Both the position numbers and the translations under genes were made by a program. Below, one piece after another: positions 58,797 to 64,000 of a DNA stretch of 64,000 nucleotides. The notes under the pieces are model-generated. The model saw nothing but the letters and a program-made list of their open reading frames with translations, did not search any database and was not told where the DNA came from. Within the stretch, counting starts at the first letter, position 1. Each line of letters starts with the position of its first letter. This DNA comes from Glycine soja (taxonomy: Eukaryota > Streptophyta > Magnoliopsida > Fabales > Fabaceae): contig NC_041021.1 of the NCBI RefSeq assembly GCF_004193775.1, forward strand, positions 13,783,198 through 13,847,197, written 5' to 3'.

Positions 58797-60407
58797 TGTA
58801 GAAGCAAAGCTTCATGGTGAATCAAAGGTGATTCAAAGGTGTTTTGATGATAACAATGATGATAACAAAAGATGATGACAAAGGTGATGACAAAAAGCTC
58901 AAAGATCAATTGAAGAACAACTCAAGTAAATCAAAGATCAATCAAGAACAATTCAAGAGTTCAAGATAAGAATTAAGAAGAATTCAAGACTCAAGAAGAA
59001 AGTATAGAGACAAGAATCAAGATTCAAGGTTCAAGATCTCAAGAATCAAGATCAAGATTCAAGAATGAAGAGAAGACTCAATCAAGATAAGTATTAAAAA
59101 GTTTTTGAAAACTTTGAGTAGCACATGAGTTTTTGACAAAACCTTTTACCAAAGAGTTTTTACTCTCTGGTAATCGATTACCAGATTGTTGTAATCGATT
59201 ACCAGTAGCAAAATTGTTTTGAAAAATTTTTCAAATTGAATTTACAATGTTCCAATTATTTTCAAAAAGTTGTAATCGATTACAATGTTTTGGTAATCAA
59301 TTACCAGTGCCTTTGAATGTTGAAATTCAAATTCAAATGTGAAGAGTCACATCCTTTCACACAAAAGCTTTGTGTAATCGATTACACTAATTTGGTAATC
59401 GATTACTAGTGACTATTTCTGAATAAATCAAAAGATGTAACTCTTCAAAAGGTTTTTGACTTTTTCAAATTGGTTTTAAGTTTTTTTCTAAAAGTTATAA
59501 CTCTTCTAAATGGTTGTCTTGACCAGACATGAAGAGTCTATAAAAGCAAGACATTGTTTTGCATTTCAAGTATCTTGAATACTTTTCCAGTCAATCCTTT
59601 ACAAGCCTTGAATCTCTTTGAACTTCTTCTTCTTCTTTGTACCAAAAGCTTTCTGAAGTTTTCTGGTTTTCCAAACCTTGAAAACTTGTGCTATTCATCT
59701 TTTCATTCTCTTCTCCCTTTTCCAAAAAGAATTCGCCAAGGACTAACCGCCTGAATTCTTTTTGTGTCTCTCATCTCCCTTGTCAAAGAATTCAAAATGA
59801 CACAGTCTAAGAATTCTTTTGATTCTTCCCATTCCCTAATACAAAAGTATTCAAAGGACTAATCGCCTGAGAATTCTTTTGTATCCCCATTCACAAAGTA
59901 TCAAAGGTTTAACAGCCTGAGATCTTTGTCTCAACACATTGGAGGGTACATCCTTTGTGGTACAAGTAGAGGGTACATCTACTTGAGTTTGACTGAGAAC
60001 AAGAGAGGGTACATCTCTTGTGGATCAGTTCTAGTGGATGGTACATCCACTAGGTTCAAAGAGAACAAGGGAGGGTACATCCCTTGTGGATCTTTGCTTG
60101 CAAAAGGATTTTTACAAGGTTGAAAGAAATCTCAAGGACCGCAGGTTGCTTGGGGACTGGATGTAGGCACGGGTTGTTGCCGAACCAGTATAAAAACTCT
60201 CGTGTGTTTGTTTCCTTCTTCCCTACTCTTTTACTTTCCGCTGCGCATTTAATTTCCGCTTTTACTTTCTGTTAAGTTTCTCTTCTACTCCTCATTCTCT
60301 TAACAATTTAGTAAAAGCCTTAGAAGAGTAATTTTAAATTAGTAAAGGTTTAGGAATAATTAATTTAACCCCCCTTCTTAATTATTTTGAGGCCACTCGA
60401 TCCAACA
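58797..60407 (+). mobile_element. solo LTR, family A
   Basis: TGTAGAAGCAAAGC...TCGATCCAACA, 1611 bases, exact target duplication TTACC at 58792-58796 and 60408-60412. Six ATCGAT-type palindromes (59171-59410). TATA box TCTATAAAAGC near 59537. Hairpin series I at 59700-59930 and II at 59936-60087. Confidence 0.95.
59936..60087 (+). repeat. hairpin series II (loop GGGTACA)
   Basis: Five units of identical design: 8-base stem, 7-base loop, 8-base stem. 59936-59958 ACATTGGA/TCCTTTGT (two mismatches); 59963-59985 CAAGTAGA/TCTACTTG; 59999-60021 ACAAGAGA/TCTCTTGT; 60031-60053 CTAGTGGA/TCCACTAG; 60065-60087 ACAAGGGA/TCCCTTGT. Loops are GGGTACA (TGGTACA once). It lies about 400 bases after the TATA box. 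Confidence 0.9.
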
Positions 60408-61196
60408 TTACCCTGACCAACACGTCTTCAATCACTCCATAGGGCTTGGGAATGGAGCGGTCGGCTAATTGCAAAGTCATTCGAGTAGGCATAATCTCCA
60501 ACTCTCTTAGTCTTCTGCACATGGAGAGTGGCATCAAATTAATGCTGGCTCCCAGATCAATCAGAGCCTTTCCCACATTGACTTCTCCTATTGAACAAGG
60601 AATGGTTACACTCCCAAGATCTTTGTGCTTAGGTGGAAGGATCTTTTGGATTACAACACTACAATTTCCTTCCACTATGATGTTTTCCTGATGAATGTAC
60701 CTGTGCTTCCTTGTCAACATATCTTTCAAAAATTTAGAGTAGAGTGGCATCTGCTACAGAGCTTCGCCAAAGGGCATAGTTATTTCCAGTTTCCTGAAAA
60801 TATCCAAAAACCTTGCCAAATGACGATCTTTTTCTTTCTTGGAAGGCACCACGGGATATGGTACTTCCACATTTTCTACCACAGCCTTTCCACTTCTACT
60901 CTTCTCTGCAACCTTATTTTTTTCATTTTCTATTTCTTTTTCTCTTTCTTTTTCTTTTTCTTGGTCCTCCATCTCTTTATTCTAGACCATTATTTTCTTC
61001 CCTTTTCCTGATTCTCTTTACCCTTCACATCATTTTTCTTAACCTCAACACCTTTCTTTTCACCCCTTTGCTCCTTGTCTACCACATTTTCTTTATCCTC
61101 AGCTTCCACAAACCTTTTACTTTTGGTCATCACAGCTTTACACTCCTCCTTAGGATTATTTTCTGTATTTTCTCCAAAGTTGTTTGATGACTTGTC

Positions 61197-61646
61197 GGCT
61201 AGATTGTGATGGGGAATTTCATGTGTCTCCCCCACGGTTTAGGAGACATGTACATGATCAGTTTGGGGTTGCTGGCTCTCAATGGGTATAGGAGTGGAGT
61301 TATTGACATTCTTATCGGGAGTGTACGTCACATTGGGTGGCGTATAGTTGAGAGGCAAGTCATATGGCGGGAAGGCATGCTTGTTTTGACTTTGCGCATA
61401 ATGGGGGCTGCCCGTACTTCCCAAATCTTTGCCTACCATAGCTGAGGTTGGATGATTCATTTGGTTGAGGCCCGATGGGGACTTCGAGTTCACCTTAGCA
61501 ACAATGCTGGTAGCGGCAACTGCAACCGCATTGGCTTCCATTATCTTCTTCATGCTCATCATGGCCTCCATCATTGCGGCCATTTGCTCTTTCATGGCCT
61601 CCATGTCGGCCTTCATCTTCTCTTGTACCTCCTCTACTTCACCCAT
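61197..61646 (-). pseudogene. gag: Ogre-type gag N-terminus
   Basis: MGEVEEVQEKMKADMEAMKE at 61646, a Met-rich coil, then a Pro/Asn-rich part and a TAG at 61239-61241. The same frame continues GETHEIPHHNLAD and crosses without shift into Athila gag. It is closely related to 41361-42041. Confidence 0.8.
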
Positions 61647-63366
61647 TACTCTAGCTCAGTTGAGGTTCGGTGAGGGCACCGTAAAGCATGTTTTTTTTTC
61701 TTTTTTATAACAACGATTAATTTTTTCTTTTTCAAGGAAAGAATGCAATGAGCAATGCAACCAATGAATAACATGGATGTATGCGAATGATGCACAGTTG
61801 AAGTATTGCGAATTTTACGCAGGATATGAGGTTGAATCAATTTAGATTTTCAACATGGTCCAATGACATCTTCGTCAAGTTGAAACTGGAAGTAACAAGG
61901 ACATTAACAGTCCTAAATGTGTTTGGCAGTAGACAAAGCAGCGATGTAACCCGATCCATCTTCTGCCCCAATTTTTTGCAAGATGGTTACTTCTATGCTT
62001 CAACTTGATTTGATGAACTTTTTCGTAAAAGCACGAGCTTGGTTCAACCCCATAACCCAGGAAATGGCAATTTTGATCGCCAATACTTCATCAACATTTC
62101 ATAGGGATGAAAGACTCGAGAATACGCATGCTATGCATGGAAAATGTAATTATGAGATTGAGATGCTCGAAGAGACATCCTTTCTTAATTAACCATGCAT
62201 TAGGTACCATGCTCAATCATTTTGTTTTGTTGTTTGTGTTTTTTTTTTAATTTTAGAAATGGGTTTATGATCCCAACATGGTTGGCTCATGGTACCTAAC
62301 ACATGCAACTAAGAATGCATCATGAATTTTCATGCTTCCTTTTTTGTTTTTGTCTTCCAGGGGAAAACGCAAGGGTCACGCATGAGCAAACATGAAAACA
62401 ATTAGTATGCAATTTGTAGATCAAAAAATTTTGTTGAACACATATGCATGATGATGCAATGACTCATGCAAAATGCGATGCTGGAATATGATAACGAACA
62501 AATGTAGGAACGATATGTTAATTATGATGCTGAAGAGATGTTTATGCGATGCATGATATGAATGCATTTACGGACACGAGAGCCCGGAAAATCATCCCTC
62601 CTTACTTGCGCATTTGGGGGCACAGCGCCCCATGTGTGTAGTTAAGAGGACGATATGGATCTTCCGACTTCCCACGACAAAAGATGAGACCCACATACAA
62701 CGCATGTGTGATGGTATGATGCAGATGCGCATGCATCAAACGGAAATAAAACAACACAAATGGGTAATTTACACATACGAGACTTCAGAGATCCAATTTT
62801 AATGCTACATTTAGGGCATGATGGTGCCTCAACGTAGTATTAAAAAGGTTACGCATTACTCTGAAGAAACCAAACATCACTAGCAAAACTATAAACTAGT
62901 GCTATTTATCAAAAGATGCATGAGAACAAATGGCACGGAGCATGTTTGCTCTTTGCCCCTATTTGGGAACCTATAGGACAATATCTAGGGGCCTCTAATA
63001 ACTACTCCCCAACAATTCATAACGCACACGGCTATTTTCTAGAGGTATCATCACTCAAGATAATAATATTGTGGCGGTATGCAATACCAGCGACAACACA
63101 TTATAAAGAGAGAAAGCTCTAGATGAGGTTTCACTATTATCAAGCAAGTCGGAGACCTAGCATGATGATAGATTCACCTCCACTCCTTAAATTCCCATGA
63201 ACCCGGGTGTAGGGCCCCTTTTTTACTCAAACCCGTGGGTGCTTAGAATGCAGTGTAAAGAATGCGAAATAGACAACAGTTATTTACATTTTACACAGTT
63301 CGAAAAAGGCACACACAAAGTTTCACAATTCCACAATTCTTTAAAATAGGCCTAACTCACAAAAAG
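61647..63366 (-). other. 5' leader of Ogre-type element
   Basis: Untranslated, no convincing ORF. Conserved with the other Ogre-type element (42050-43060 and 45100-45880) except for the missing ORF1. Confidence 0.65.
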
Positions 63367-63384
63367 TCCCCAGTGGAGTCGCCA
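63367..63384 (-). other. primer binding site, tRNA-Arg
   Basis: TCCCCAGTGGAGTCGCCA on the + strand, identical to 45884-45901 and also two bases from the LTR. Confidence 0.85.
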
Positions 63385-63386
63385 AC

Positions 63387-64000
63387 TGTCGCAACGTGCC
63401 CTTCGCGGGCAAGCGAGGGCGAGGCTCACGGGTGCGCTTTCCAAAGGAGGAAAGATGCGCAGAGTCGCCACCAACGTTTATTTGTGGAAACGTCAGGAAA
63501 ACCGAAGGAAACCGGTCAAAATGAAAATTCTAAGTTCGGGAGTTGTATTTATCCTTGAGGAAGGTATTAGCACCTCTCACGTTTGTCTCAAAGGACAACA
63601 ACCTATTTTTTAGAATTGTGGAAATTGTGTTACCTTAACTTTATTTCTTTTTATTTTTTGAGGTCGACAAAAGCGGGGCTCTTGCTTCTACGTACCCTCC
63701 ATCAAAGAGGAAATCAGACCTACGTAGTTCTTTTTTATGCGTGAATCAAGTGATTCTTTTACTTTGAAAGGTGATCATTTTAAGGCGTTGGACCTTAAAA
63801 ATGATCCATTTTACTTGTAAGAAACTGAAATGATAAACTTTCAAAAACCTATTTTTGTGGACGAGCTTGACTAGGCGAGTTTGATTTTAGCCTTAGTTTC
63901 ACTTTAGTTATTAGTCAATTTCAATTAAGAATGAGAAATCCCAAAGAGAAAATGTCCGATTGATTTTTCGCTTTATTTTATTTTATCAAAAGACATTTTT
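63387..64000 (-). repeat. 5' LTR of Ogre-type element, cut by window end
   Basis: Starts TGTCGCAACGTGCCC. Related to 45904-47584 but clearly diverged. Contains the CTACGTA...TACGTAG module (63688-63727). Confidence 0.9.

Larger units (their letters stand above)
52796..61196 (-). mobile_element. Athila-type element without RT and integrase, 5' end replaced
   Basis: Minus-strand order: gag tail, protease, untranslated stretch, a short ORF in the envelope position, polypurine tract, LTR (52796-54235). RT, RNase H and integrase are missing. The 5' LTR and gag N-terminus are not there; instead the frame joins an Ogre-type gag at about 61197. Two family A solo LTRs have landed inside. Confidence 0.75.
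58532..61196 (-). pseudogene. Athila-type gag C-terminus and protease, split by solo LTR
   Basis: From about 61196 the minus strand reads KSSNNFGENTENNPKEECKA, a typical Athila gag tail, then a Lys/Glu-rich coil with a stop at 60990 and a frame change, then FLDIFRKLEITMPFGEAL. The protease core is KALIDLGASINLMPLSM (about 60560). The frame reaches GVIEDVLVRV at the LTR insertion and continues beyond it with FIFLADFVVMDISEDIDIPV and LGRPFMLTA to the stop at 58532. RT is absent. The two halves rejoin exactly when the LTR and one TTACC are removed. Confidence 0.85.
61197..64000 (-). mobile_element. 5' part of an Ogre-type element, no ORF1
   Basis: Minus-strand order: start of the 5' LTR (63387 to beyond the window), tRNA-Arg primer site, leader, gag N-terminus. 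The leader aligns with both ends of the 42042-45883 region of the other Ogre-type element but the ORF1 portion between is missing, with the join near 62720-62750. Gag then fuses to Athila gag. Confidence 0.8.

Noticed and set aside
60813..61187. 124-residue + strand hydrophobic frame
   Set aside because: Antisense of the Lys/Glu-rich Athila gag tail; Phe/Leu content follows from AAG/GAA codons read backwards.

Overview
The window is plant DNA and almost certainly comes from a legume of the soybean (Glycine) type. This is inferred from the mixture of repeats: LTRs rich in GGTAATCGATTACC, LTRs with GCTCGCCCAGGCGAGC, CGCTTAGCG-rich Athila-like sequence, and Ogre-type Tat elements. I see no host gene, tRNA, rRNA or CRISPR locus. 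Essentially all 64 kb is nested and broken LTR retrotransposons, as expected of pericentromeric heterochromatin.

Layout. (1) 1-22660, + strand: a Tat/Ogre-type Ty3/gypsy element whose 5' LTR lies outside the window. It has the end of ORF1, gag-pro, a short in-frame intron, pol (RT, RNase H, second RNase H, integrase), then a long untranslated stretch with a promoter-like site and an intron ahead of a 'plant mobile domain'-type ORF. That ORF is split by (2) 10693-21060, - strand: a young, nearly complete Athila-type element (tRNA-Asp PBS, LTRs about 1% different, target duplication GAGAC) whose gag-pol frame has only two in-frame stops. (3) 22661-23971: truncated LTR of 'family A' (the ATCGAT-palindrome family). 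(4) 23972-25463: deleted gypsy gag/RT remnant. (5) 25464-48479, + strand: family A element (TSD GGAAC) with a Ty1/copia-like gag, no pol and an extra ORF. Its 3' LTR is split by (6) 30932-47584, - strand: a pol-less Ogre-type element (TSD GTAAT, tRNA-Arg PBS) which itself holds (7) a solo LTR at 38905-39877 (TSD TCCTA).

(8) 48485-52795: a patchwork of LTRs, including two copies of one LTR in opposite orientation (48658-49622 and 50655-51617), an Ogre-type LTR end and the 3' end of a chromovirus. (9) 52796-61196, - strand: an Athila-type element without RT or integrase, carrying two family A solo LTRs (55761-57485, TSD GAAAT; 58797-60407, TSD TTACC). Its gag runs in frame into (10) 61197-64000, - strand: the 5' part of an Ogre-type element (gag N-terminus, leader, PBS, start of 5' LTR).

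How the parts relate. The autonomous-looking pols are those of elements 1 and 2. Elements 5, 6 and 9/10 lack pol and would depend on enzymes supplied in trans. The most unusual signal is structural: the family A LTRs hold two runs of short hairpins with constant loops and different, compensated stems, and the pol-less Ogre element carries two tandem arrays (24 bp and 64/128 bp units) with the same behaviour. These look like selected RNA or DNA structures, not simple satellites.
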